DNA of 64,000 nucleotides from Anaerolineales bacterium (lineage in GTDB: Bacteria; Chloroflexota; Anaerolineae; Anaerolineales; Villigracilaceae): assembly GCA_014379595.1 (NCBI GenBank), contig JACMLM010000007.1, forward strand, positions 1-64,000, read 5' to 3'. How positions within the stretch are numbered: the stretch's first letter is position 1; each line of letters opens with the position of its first letter. Made by a program: the position numbers and the translations under genes. Below the pieces are notes generated by a model. The model searched no databases. It saw only the letters and a program-made list of their open reading frames with translations, and was not told the DNA's origin. Positions 55,244 through 63,425 of the stretch are shown in pieces.

Positions 55244-56401
55244 ATGAGAGTTAAAACATTGTGCAAATTCCTTCTGTTGCTCTCCTTGGTGTCGTGTACG
55301 CCGATGAGTTTCGATTCCTCCACAGAGGTGACTACAAAGACAGCAGTTTCATCTCTAACAGTTTCTCCATTTGGTGTTATTTCAACTAATACGCTCACGA
55401 GTACTCCTCAAAATGCCAGCACTGCCACGCCCAATTTAAGGGATATCACTAGCTACTATGGCGTTTGGACTATAACGCGATACGAGCATCCTAGGATGTC
55501 CGTCTTTCTCACAGACAAATATGCAGAATCACAAATCGGCAAGACAATGGAATTAGCCAAAACCGAAATGCGCTTTGATAATGATTTTCTTTGGGTGGAA
55601 AATAAATACTGCACCAATGCAGCTTATGATTGGGCAACAATAGACGATTTCACCGGAAATGCGTGGCAGGCTCTTCTTCCGAGTGACAATCCAGATAAAC
55701 GAGATGACCTCTTGTTTTTAGATGTGAATTGTGATGGAAACAATGTTACTGGTTTTGAAGTATCCAAAATAGGAAGACTGGTCATTTATTTTGATGGCTA
55801 TTGGTTCTTTTTAGACCCAGAAACAAGTGCTGCATCTGTTTTAGCCACAAGATTTGCAACAACTTATACTCCCACTTCCACGCCTAGCCTTTTACCCAAA
55901 TTTACGGCTACTTATACACCTTCTCTTGCTCCAACACAGTTTTACGAAGAATACCTCTTCGATTGGCTGATCGACCAGCAAGCGGAGACGCATCGAGGTC
56001 ATGTTATTCAGGCAGGTAGCAACCTTCTTTTTACAAGCGAAGAGCATCCTGATACGCCCGACTCTTACACAGACTTGGACCTCAGTCTCTACACCGAAGG
56101 AAAAGACGATTTGAAGCTTAACTTTGTAAAAAGTGATCCACCTGCTTATCAGCTTCATACCGTAAATGGAACAAAACTGATACGGGTCGATCTTTCGCAT
56201 ATAACCCTCGAGACGTGCATGAATGCAGATTATTCCTCTGCACTAGACTTCATTTCAATAGAGACCGAAAAAGGAAGTTATTTCTGTGCAATCACCTCCG
56301 ATAAGCGGTTTTCACTTTTCCATATTGATGAAGTCAATCATTTGGGTGATGGCAGTCTTCGCCTAAGTTTTGTAACCTATGAAAAAGATACTGATAAGTA
56401 G
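55244..56401 (+). CDS. Lipoprotein of unknown function
   Basis: 385 residues. The signal MRVKTLCKFLLLLSLVSC ends with the lipobox LVSC. It is followed by a Thr/Ser-rich region (TLTSTPQNASTATP) and a central domain with 'YGVWTITRYEHPR', a second Thr/Pro linker (about 205-225, TYTPTSTPSLLPK) and a C-terminal beta-rich domain. No family was recognised. It stands alone between the YdeI-like gene and the convergent malQ. Confidence 0.7.
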   Translation: MRVKTLCKFLLLLSLVSCTPMSFDSSTEVTTKTAVSSLTVSPFGVISTNTLTSTPQNASTATPNLRDITSYYGVWTITRYEHPRMSVFLTDKYAESQIGKTMELAKTEMRFDNDFLWVENKYCTNAAYDWATIDDFTGNAWQALLPSDNPDKRDDLLFLDVNCDGNNVTGFEVSKIGRLVIYFDGYWFFLDPETSAASVLATRFATTYTPTSTPSLLPKFTATYTPSLAPTQFYEEYLFDWLIDQQAETHRGHVIQAGSNLLFTSEEHPDTPDSYTDLDLSLYTEGKDDLKLNFVKSDPPAYQLHTVNGTKLIRVDLSHITLETCMNADYSSALDFISIETEKGSYFCAITSDKRFSLFHIDEVNHLGDGSLRLSFVTYEKDTDK

Positions 56402-56493
56402 GCTCTTAGGCAAAAATGCAGCCTAACAAAGCGCGCAGCAACTGTGTTACTCGATAACAAGCCAACACTTCGTTCTGTTGGAAATTATTAAAC

Positions 56494-56518
56494 AAAAATG
56501 CCTCTTGCGAGGCTTTTA
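56494..56518. terminator. Terminator downstream of malQ
   Basis: GCCTC-TTGC-GAGGC (56500-56513) flanked by A-rich and T-rich sequence. It lies two bases from the malQ stop on the minus strand and can also stop the plus-strand lipoprotein transcript. Confidence 0.6.
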
Positions 56519-56519
56519 T

Positions 56520-58025
56520 TTATCTATTCGTCAACCAATTCAAATCTCTCAATCCCGCCGCGAGGTCTTCGCGTAAGTCACTTTCGTTCATGCGCCATTC
56601 CCAATTGCCGCCCAATTTACTGGGGAAGTTCATACGTGCTTCACCGCCAAGTGCAAGGACATCCTGCATTGGCGTGATCGCAAAGACTGCAACGGATTTC
56701 CATACCGCGCGAATCAAGTCCCAGGCAAAGTCCGTACCCGAAATACTGAGATACCGCATGGCAAATTCGCGTTCATGCTGCTCCGCAGATTTGAACCAGC
56801 CGTGTGCAGTGTCATTGTCATGTGTGCCTGTATAAGCCACGCAATTAGGAACATAGTTATGTGGCAGGAACGGATTGTCAGGCCCCGAAAAACCAAATTG
56901 TAAAACTTTCATGCCGGGCAGGTCAAAGGCCGCGAGTAATTCGATCACATCAGGTGTGACCAAACCCAGATCCTCTGCAATGATGGGCAAGCCTGTCCCA
57001 TGTATGTTCAAGCCATCGCCAAGAAATTTATCCACCGCACGAAATAAATCCTTGCCAGGGCCAGTCACCCAATGACCGAACTCAGCAGTTTTATGATCCG
57101 CAGGGATTTCATAATACCCTGCGAAGCCGCGAAAGTGGTCAAAGCGGATGATGTCAACAGTTTGCAGAGACGCATGCACACGGGAAAGCCACCAGGCATA
57201 GCCATCTTTTTTATGTACTTCCCAGTTATAAAGCGGATTGCCCCATAACTGCCCCGTTGTAGAAAAAGCATCCGGTGGGACGCCAGCAACAACGGTTGGA
57301 TTGCCCTCTTTATCTAAAAAGAATAATTCAGGATGTGACCACACATCAGACGAATCATACGCAACGAAAATTGGGATGTCACCTATGATCTGAATCCCAC
57401 GCTCATTGGCATAAGCACGAAGTTTATTCCATTGGCGAAAGAAAATGAATTGATAAAAAGCATAGCGCATGATCGTTTCAGCCAATTCATTATGCGCTTT
57501 CTTCAGAGCAGATTTCCGTCGCTTTCGCAGCGCTTCAGGCCAACCGTTCCACGCACCGCCGCCATTTGATTCTTTCAAGGCCATGAACAAAGTGTAATCA
57601 TCCAGCCAGGATGCATTGTCAGCGCGGAAATAATCGAAAGACTCGCGCAAATGCTCGGGCGCAGATTGGAAGCGGGAAAATGCCTTTTGTAAAAGATCAA
57701 GCTTCCATGGGATGAGCAGGCCGAAGTCTACATGAGAAGCGTGAAAATCAGGTTTATCGAGCAAGTCATCCTGAGTTAATAATTCTTCTGCGATCAAGTC
57801 ATCTGGGCTGATCAAATATGGATTCCCAGCGAATGCAGAAAAACATTGATACGGTGAATCACCATATCCAGTGGGGCCAAGCGGAAGTACTTGCCAGAGC
57901 TTTGAACCTGTTGAAGAAAGCCAATCGATAAATCGATAGGCTTGAGGACCAATATCGCCGATGCCATATGGGCTGGGCAAACTGGTGGGATGCAGGAGAA
58001 TGCCAGATGAGCGTTTGAAGGTCAT
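56520..58025 (-). CDS. malQ: 4-alpha-glucanotransferase
   Basis: 501 residues, GH77. It has GILLHPTSLPSPYGIGDIGPQAYRFID in part, LPLGPTGYGDSPYQ, the catalytic nucleophile segment IIRFDHFRGFAGYYEIPA and the acid/base region PIIAEDLGLVTPDV, with TGTHDNDT close to the end. It transfers glucan segments between maltodextrins. Its start overlaps the glgA stop in ATGA, so glgA and malQ form one glycogen/maltodextrin operon. Confidence 0.95.
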   Translation of the reverse strand: MTFKRSSGILLHPTSLPSPYGIGDIGPQAYRFIDWLSSTGSKLWQVLPLGPTGYGDSPYQCFSAFAGNPYLISPDDLIAEELLTQDDLLDKPDFHASHVDFGLLIPWKLDLLQKAFSRFQSAPEHLRESFDYFRADNASWLDDYTLFMALKESNGGGAWNGWPEALRKRRKSALKKAHNELAETIMRYAFYQFIFFRQWNKLRAYANERGIQIIGDIPIFVAYDSSDVWSHPELFFLDKEGNPTVVAGVPPDAFSTTGQLWGNPLYNWEVHKKDGYAWWLSRVHASLQTVDIIRFDHFRGFAGYYEIPADHKTAEFGHWVTGPGKDLFRAVDKFLGDGLNIHGTGLPIIAEDLGLVTPDVIELLAAFDLPGMKVLQFGFSGPDNPFLPHNYVPNCVAYTGTHDNDTAHGWFKSAEQHEREFAMRYLSISGTDFAWDLIRAVWKSVAVFAITPMQDVLALGGEARMNFPSKLGGNWEWRMNESDLREDLAAGLRDLNWLTNR

Positions 58026-59446
58026 GTTTTAATTATGGATTGATACAACTCAAGATATTGTTTCGCAGAATTTTCCCAGGAAAAATCCTGAGCCATTCCT
58101 GCACGTTGAATGGATTGCCATTTATCGCGATCTGCATATATTTTCATTGCCGAGTTTATTGCAGCCACCAAGGACATATGATGAATTTTTTCAAAAACAA
58201 ATCCTGTGATACCCTGGCGGACCGTATCATTCAAACCGCCTGCGGCACGTACAACAGGCACACATCCATATCGCATTGCGATCATTTGTGAAAGCCCGCA
58301 TGGTTCATAACGTGAGGGCATTAGCAGCATATCTGAGCCAGCATAAATTTGACGTGCCAGACCTGCATCATAACGTGTTTCAACTTTAACACGTTCAGGA
58401 AATAATGTTTGTAATTTTTTTGCGGCTGCTTCAAGCTTAGGGTCGCCTGTTCCTAAAATTACGGCCTGCCAATTTGAGCGCTTCATGTTTTTGAGCGCTG
58501 CAAATACGAGGTCAACGCCCTTCTGAACATCCATGCGTGAGACCATAGCCAGTAACGGTGTTTTAGGTTCGCGTGCCAAACCAAGCCTTTCCTGCAACAA
58601 GGCTTTATTCGCATCTCGTTTTTCAAGTGATTCAATATCGAAATTAACACCCAAAGCAGAATCATCAGCCGGGTTGAATGAGTCCGTATCTAATCCATTG
58701 ATAATGCCATGCACAGTCTCACGGCGAATCTGCAAAAAGTCATCCAATCCGCAGCCATATTGTGGCGTGAGTATTTCTTTTCCGTAAGTTGGGGAAACAG
58801 CCACAATTGCATCTGAAGCCCATAACCCTAACGGCAAAGGCATCACACGCGCCCAATCGGGCAGATCGGTCTGCGCGAGTTTCACATCATAGCTTTCTAA
58901 AATCGTGCTTACGTTTGGCCCCATAAATGGAAGGTTATGCAATGTGATCACAGATGCAGCCTGACGCGCACCATCCTCCCAGCGCTTCGTGAGTGAACCA
59001 TATAAACTCAACGCGGTGTGCCAGTCATTTCCATGAATAATATCGGGCAGCCAGTTTATATGCCGAGGTAATTCCAACGCGGCAAGTGAAAAGAAGGAAT
59101 ATTTTTCAGCGTCTAATTTTGAATCCAAAGAATAGACTGAACCATTCGCACGAATCGGATCGCCGCCAATGAAATAAACAGGCATGCCATTGTGTGACGT
59201 TTCAAACGCCTCCACCTGGACATCAGACTCGCCGCGCGGAATCGAGAACATTCCCAACGGCCTGACATTATCCGCTTTTACAGCAGGGTGATAGGGCAAA
59301 ACAAGGCGTACATCTAAATTGATATCGTCATTGGAAAGAGCACGCAAAGCTCGAGGCAAAGAACCAGCCACATCACCAAGACCACCCACTTTTATAAAAG
59401 GGTCTGCTTCTGCGGCAAGAAAAAGGACGTTAATTGTTTTGGGCAT
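58022..59446 (-). CDS. glgA: Glycogen synthase (ADP-glucose type)
   Basis: 474 residues, GT5. The N-terminal KVGGLGDVAGSLPRAL is the ADP-glucose-binding motif; the C-terminal RYEPCGLSQMIAMRYGCVPVVRAAGGLND carries the EX7E-type catalytic Glu. It makes alpha-1,4-glucan from ADP-glucose. It is followed by malQ with a four-base overlap. Confidence 0.95.
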   Translation of the reverse strand: MPKTINVLFLAAEADPFIKVGGLGDVAGSLPRALRALSNDDINLDVRLVLPYHPAVKADNVRPLGMFSIPRGESDVQVEAFETSHNGMPVYFIGGDPIRANGSVYSLDSKLDAEKYSFFSLAALELPRHINWLPDIIHGNDWHTALSLYGSLTKRWEDGARQAASVITLHNLPFMGPNVSTILESYDVKLAQTDLPDWARVMPLPLGLWASDAIVAVSPTYGKEILTPQYGCGLDDFLQIRRETVHGIINGLDTDSFNPADDSALGVNFDIESLEKRDANKALLQERLGLAREPKTPLLAMVSRMDVQKGVDLVFAALKNMKRSNWQAVILGTGDPKLEAAAKKLQTLFPERVKVETRYDAGLARQIYAGSDMLLMPSRYEPCGLSQMIAMRYGCVPVVRAAGGLNDTVRQGITGFVFEKIHHMSLVAAINSAMKIYADRDKWQSIQRAGMAQDFSWENSAKQYLELYQSIIKT

Positions 59447-59471
59447 GGAATTATTTTACAACTGATCGAAG

Positions 59472-60275
59472 TTATTCGATCACCACTCCGTCCAGGCTTT
59501 CCTCTGACTCGGGGTATTTCATATTTAATCCTTTAAGCGTTTCCACCAAAATCGTTGAGATCACCAGGTCACGATACCATTTGCGGTTGGCAGGGACAAT
59601 GATCCACGGCGCAGATTTTGTACTTGTCTTATTCAATACATCTTCAAAAGCTTCCTGATATTGGTCCCACAATTTTCGTTCTTCCAGATCGCCGAGCCTG
59701 AATTTCCAATGCTTGGATGGGTCATCGAGGCGGGCTTGCAGGCGTTTCTTCTGTTCATCTTTATCAATATGCAGAAAAAATTTTAAAATAGTTGTGCCAT
59801 TTTCAGCCAATAGCTGTTCGAATTCATTGATCCTGTCATAACGTTTCTTCCAAATCGGCTTGGGCACGTACTCATGCACCCGTACAACCAGTACATCTTC
59901 ATAATGACTGCGATTGAAAATAACCAGCTCACCTTTCGCTGGGGTTACTTTATGCACCCGCCATAAAAAATCATGGGAGAGTTCTTCATCCGTTGGAACT
60001 TTGAAGCTTGCTACTTTGACTCCCTGCGGATTGACTCCCTCAAAGACACGCCGAATCGCTCCATCTTTACCGCCCGTGTCCATTGCTTGTAATACAACCA
60101 GCACTTTATGTTTTTGTTCTGCGTACAAAACTTCTTGTAATTCCTGCAATTCCCCATTTAATTTTTGCAGAGCCTTTAATCCCATTTCCTTATCGCCACC
60201 AAATGCCTTGATATCATTTGGGTCGCATTTTGCAAGCTTAATTTTCTCCCCAGGTTCAACCAAATACCGTTTCAT
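59472..60275 (-). CDS. Polyphosphate kinase 2 family protein
   Basis: 267 residues. Walker A QAMDTGGKDGAIRRVFEG, followed by FKVPTDEELSHDFLWRVH, Walker B-like FNRSHYEDVLVVRVHEYV and RLGDLEERKLW. PPK2 enzymes transfer phosphate between polyphosphate and nucleotides. The length and the ED...W set fit the PPK2 class that phosphorylates nucleoside mono- or diphosphates. The ATG has GGAGG upstream. It is followed by glgA after 25 bases, so it may be in the same transcription unit and links energy-storage polymers. Confidence 0.9.
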   Translation of the reverse strand: MKRYLVEPGEKIKLAKCDPNDIKAFGGDKEMGLKALQKLNGELQELQEVLYAEQKHKVLVVLQAMDTGGKDGAIRRVFEGVNPQGVKVASFKVPTDEELSHDFLWRVHKVTPAKGELVIFNRSHYEDVLVVRVHEYVPKPIWKKRYDRINEFEQLLAENGTTILKFFLHIDKDEQKKRLQARLDDPSKHWKFRLGDLEERKLWDQYQEAFEDVLNKTSTKSAPWIIVPANRKWYRDLVISTILVETLKGLNMKYPESEESLDGVVIE

Positions 60276-60297
60276 AAAGCCTCCAAAATCTTGAAGA

Positions 60298-60329
60298 AAA
60301 CCTCCGAGTTTGTAAAGACTCGGAGGTTT
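60298..60329. repeat. 12-bp hairpin AAACCTCCGAGT...ACTCGGAGGTTT upstream of ppk2
   Basis: Perfect arms 60298-60309 and 60318-60329, eight-base loop. On the minus strand the stem is followed by TTTTCTTC, so it could end a transcript coming from the tRNA side or act in the ppk2 leader. It may also belong to a dispersed repeat family. Confidence 0.65.
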
Positions 60330-60408
60330 GTGCTGGGAGCCCTCAACATCTACAACTCTGTTCCAGGCGCCAGCAATCTCCAGGTGTTAAGCAATAGCGG
60401 GCTGTATT

Positions 60409-60525
60409 TTACTTGGTAAGGTTCGCCATTGGAAGGTGTGGACGGATGGCTTCGAGCTGTAAATTTCCTGTGTAATGCTTGACCAGTTCCGTACTTATTC
60501 CGTACTCTTCCAATCCATAATTAAG
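60409..60525 (-). other. Short coding-like fragment between ppk2 and tRNA-His
   Basis: On the minus strand a frame reads LEEYGISTELVKHYTGN and continues QLEAIRPHLPMANLTK to a TAA at 60409-60411, with a TAA just upstream and only a TTG (60513) as start. The residue usage is protein-like. It may be a decayed gene end or an unnamed small protein. Family unknown. The rest of the 320-base gap has no further gene. Confidence 0.3.
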
Positions 60526-60537
60526 ATTTTAAAATCA

Positions 60538-60568
60538 AAACCACCTTCGTCTTTTTTGAAGGTGGTTT
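60538..60568 (-). terminator. Terminator downstream of tRNA-His
   Basis: AAACCACCTTC (60538-60548) pairs with GAAGGTGGTTT (60558-60568) around a nine-base loop. On the minus strand it lies about 30 bases after the tRNA and ends in T-rich sequence. Confidence 0.7.
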
Positions 60569-60595
60569 GACTGTGGAAAAACACTTACTTTTAGG

Positions 60596-60669
60596 GGAGG
60601 ATGACGGGGAACGATCCCGCAACATTCGCCTCCACAGGGCGACGCTCTGCCAATTGAGCTACATCCTCC
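60596..60669 (-). tRNA. tRNA-His (anticodon GTG)
   Basis: Read on the minus strand it begins GGAGGATGTAGCTCAATTGG. The acceptor is eight base pairs (GGAGGATG with CATCCTCC), as expected for tRNA-His with its extra G-1:C73 pair. The D-arm GCTCAATTGGCAGAGC, anticodon stem TCGCC/GGCGA with loop CTGTGGA (anticodon GTG), and the T-arm GCGGGATCGTTCCCCGT are all present. The CCA end is not encoded. It is on the same strand as hisS and the GNAT gene. Confidence 0.95.
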
Positions 60670-60705
60670 ATATTTCAATTCAAGCGGACAAAATTTTACC
60701 ATAAA

Positions 60706-61167
60706 TCAACGGATTTTCAGCATTGCCTCCGTTTCGCCATCCACAATTTTACCTGTCTCTTCAAAGCCTAAACCAGCATATAACTTTCGGGCAACTTCAT
60801 TGTCTGGCTCATAACTAATACCAACCACTTTAATACGTTCATCCTCACGAAACAAATCCAACATCCAATTCATTCCAAAACGTCCATAGCCTTTGCCCTG
60901 AAAGTTTTCATCCACCATTAAACGTTGAATATATGCCTGATGTGTTGGATGCTGAAAATTAAGTGCATACATCAAAAAGCCAACAGGGGTATCTTCCTCA
61001 TAAATTCCAAAGGGAAACAAATCCCAAAGACCTTCATACTCATCACCAAATTTTGATTGAGCGATGGAATATAAATTAGATGCAACAAAATTTTTTTGGT
61101 CATCCCGCACTTTCAAATTAATTAACGTCTGCCAATTCTCAATCGTAACAGGGCGGACTTCAGCCAT
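60706..61167 (-). CDS. GNAT-family N-acetyltransferase
   Basis: 153 residues with the acetyl-CoA loop FQGKGYGRFGMNWML (Q-x-x-G-x-G) and preceding YIQRLMVDENFQG. The N-terminal pattern resembles diamine/spermidine acetyltransferases (VGFLMYAL), but the substrate is uncertain. Its start overlaps the hisS end by eight bases. Confidence 0.85.
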   Translation of the reverse strand: MAEVRPVTIENWQTLINLKVRDDQKNFVASNLYSIAQSKFGDEYEGLWDLFPFGIYEEDTPVGFLMYALNFQHPTHQAYIQRLMVDENFQGKGYGRFGMNWMLDLFREDERIKVVGISYEPDNEVARKLYAGLGFEETGKIVDGETEAMLKIR

Positions 61168-62434
61168 TCAAGGCTTCCTTTATGGAATTAACAACCGCTT
61201 CTCTCTTAACTGTAACCTGCTCACCATTAATCAGGTTTTTCACCGCCACTTGACCATTCGCCGCCTCATCTGGCCCAATCGTAAGGGCTACTTTGGCCTT
61301 CATCTTATCCGCAAACTTGAACTGTTTCTGAAGTTTGGCAGGCTCTGGATAACAAAGCACATTTAATCCAGCATTGCGTAACTCTGCAGCCAAAGAATAA
61401 GACTCACGTAATAAACTTTCATCAAATATTGTTACAAGCACAGATGCAGGGCTGGGAATGAACTCAGGCAGCAAACTTTTCTCTTGCAAGATAATTCCTG
61501 TCACCACATCACCCATTGCAAAGCCAACCCCTGAAAGCGGCTGTCCGCCAACATCAGCGAGCAGATTATCATAACGTCCGCCGCCCAAAATGGCACGCTT
61601 CAATGAACCGCTTGTATCAAAAGCTTCAAAGACTGTGCCTGTGTAATATAAAAGTCCGCGCATAATGTTTGGGTCAAACTTAACATAATCTTTTACACCC
61701 AATGCTTCCAGTGCAGCGAACAGACGCACAAGTTCGTCGCTCTTTTTCCATAGGTCAAAGTTACCCAGAATATCTTTCAACCCATCCAGTTGTTTTTGAT
61801 TCAAACCAAGTTCAAGCGCGTATGCATCCCATTTTGCAGATTCCATCTTTGTACGACGATCTACCAGATTGGATACGTCCATTCGTTTTTCAACTACTAT
61901 TTCCAATAAGTCGAATTCGGAATCCATCAGACGCCGATTATTCACGTAAATAGCAGCCAGCTCGGGGGTAAGCCCGACCGAGCGTAGGAATGTGGCAGCG
62001 ACTGCAATTAATTCAGCATCTGCTTCAGGCGAACTGACTCCCAACATGTCGATATTCCACTGAAAGAATTCGCGGCTGCGTCCTTTTTGCGGCTGCTCAT
62101 ATCTCCAAAACGGGCCAAACGACCACCAACGCAATGGATATGTTAATTCGTTTTGTTTCGCTGCAATCATACGCGCGAGACTCGGCGTGAGTTCAGGGCG
62201 AAGTGTTACCAGGTCTCCCCCACGATCTTCAAATGTGAATGATTGTTTCTTTACAAGCTCTTCGCCAGATTTTGCGGCGTACAGATCAATTGGTTCAATA
62301 AACGGTGCATCCCATTCCTGATACCCAAAAGCCTGAGATGCCGCACGAACTTTTTCATAAATGAAATTTCGCAGCGACATTTGTTCGGGGTAAAACTCGC
62401 GCGTGCCTTTAACAGATTGGATTTTGCTTGCCAT
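61160..62434 (-). CDS. hisS: Histidyl-tRNA synthetase
   Basis: 424 residues, class II synthetase. Motif 2 WSFGPFWRYEQPQKGRSREFFQWNID (shown in part), LRPELTPSLARMI, histidine-binding GGGRYDNLL and the C-terminal anticodon domain (about 330-424). It charges tRNA-His, whose gene lies about 490 bases downstream on the same strand, beyond the GNAT gene. GGAG lies five bases before the ATG. Confidence 0.95.
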   Translation of the reverse strand: MASKIQSVKGTREFYPEQMSLRNFIYEKVRAASQAFGYQEWDAPFIEPIDLYAAKSGEELVKKQSFTFEDRGGDLVTLRPELTPSLARMIAAKQNELTYPLRWWSFGPFWRYEQPQKGRSREFFQWNIDMLGVSSPEADAELIAVAATFLRSVGLTPELAAIYVNNRRLMDSEFDLLEIVVEKRMDVSNLVDRRTKMESAKWDAYALELGLNQKQLDGLKDILGNFDLWKKSDELVRLFAALEALGVKDYVKFDPNIMRGLLYYTGTVFEAFDTSGSLKRAILGGGRYDNLLADVGGQPLSGVGFAMGDVVTGIILQEKSLLPEFIPSPASVLVTIFDESLLRESYSLAAELRNAGLNVLCYPEPAKLQKQFKFADKMKAKVALTIGPDEAANGQVAVKNLINGEQVTVKREAVVNSIKEALNG

Positions 62435-62535
62435 AGTGACTCCAGTGCGCGAATTCTATCATGAGTTCGAAACGAGCTTTCAAAATTCAGTCATTGAATT
62501 TTGATTTGAATTGGTATAATTATTAAAGAAATTTT

Positions 62536-62594
62536 GTAGGGGCGACCCGCCATAATAAAGAAATATATAATGAATCTTGAAGGGTCACCCTTAT
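62536..62594. repeat. GTAGGGGCGACCC...GGGTCACCCTTAT imperfect inverted repeat upstream of the methyltransferase
   Basis: GTAGGGGCGACCC (62536-62548) pairs imperfectly with GGGTCACCCTTAT (62582-62594). The right arm includes an AAGGGTCACCCTT palindrome (62580-62592). It resembles a dispersed TAGGGGCGACCC repeat. It contains an ATG (62570) that extends the methyltransferase frame; I reject that as the start. Confidence 0.65.
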
Positions 62595-62614
62595 CCATTA
62601 TCAAGGAGAGAAAA

Positions 62615-63415
62615 ATGAAAATTGATTATCAGGAACCCAGCAAAGATCTACTCATGCGGATCGATATCCACGAAAAGTATGGTTCAGCTAATATTGATGC
62701 CTGGACGAACGATCTGCTCAAACCGCAAGCGGGCATGAAAATTTTGGATGTGGGCTGCGGAGCAGGCAAGTTGTCATTTCTATTTAATGAATATACAAAA
62801 GGCGGCGCACAGATCACCGGAGGCGACTTCTCAGAAGAGTTGCTCGATAAAGCCCGTGAGAAAAATAAACAAGTTGGCGCGAACATAGATTTCCAGTTTT
62901 TGGATTTCAACGAGCCGTTTAACTTCGCAGACAATACATTTGACTTATGTACATCTGCATTCGCTATCTACTATGCATCTGATCTGGACTTTACATTTGG
63001 TGAGGCGCATCGAGTACTTAATTCTGGCGGACGGCTTTTCGTCTCGGGTCCACTGCCTGAAAACAAGCAGATGTTCTATGAAATTATCAAAGAAGCTACG
63101 AATGCAACCATTCCGCCCATGCCTGGTTCCTCACGCTTCAAAGGTGATATCTTCAATACCATCGACAAAATTTTCGCCAAGACCGAATTACATAAATTCG
63201 AGAATCATCTTACCTTCCCCGAAGTGGCCCCATTTATCGATTATGTCCGTGCTTCTTTAGGAGAAGACCGCAAGCTGTGGACATCCATGTTCAATGGCAA
63301 AGATGAATACGAAGCCTTGGTAGGTAAGATCGAAGCTGTTGCCCAAAAATGGCTTGAACGTGATGGCAAACTTGTCATGACCAAAGTTGTTGGCGGAATT
63401 CTCGCAACAAAATAG
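62615..63415 (+). CDS. SAM-dependent class I methyltransferase
   Basis: 266 residues from the ATG at 62615 (AAGGAG six bases upstream). The ORF can be extended to 62570, but this would lie in a repeat. SAM-binding motif ILDVGCGAGKLSFLF (about 41-55), GGDFSEELLDKAR, and DLCTSAFAIYYASD with a later LNSGGRLFVSGPLP. Substrate unknown. The cyclase gene follows ten bases after its stop. Confidence 0.85.
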   Translation: MKIDYQEPSKDLLMRIDIHEKYGSANIDAWTNDLLKPQAGMKILDVGCGAGKLSFLFNEYTKGGAQITGGDFSEELLDKAREKNKQVGANIDFQFLDFNEPFNFADNTFDLCTSAFAIYYASDLDFTFGEAHRVLNSGGRLFVSGPLPENKQMFYEIIKEATNATIPPMPGSSRFKGDIFNTIDKIFAKTELHKFENHLTFPEVAPFIDYVRASLGEDRKLWTSMFNGKDEYEALVGKIEAVAQKWLERDGKLVMTKVVGGILATK

Positions 63416-63425
63416 AAAGGCTCAT

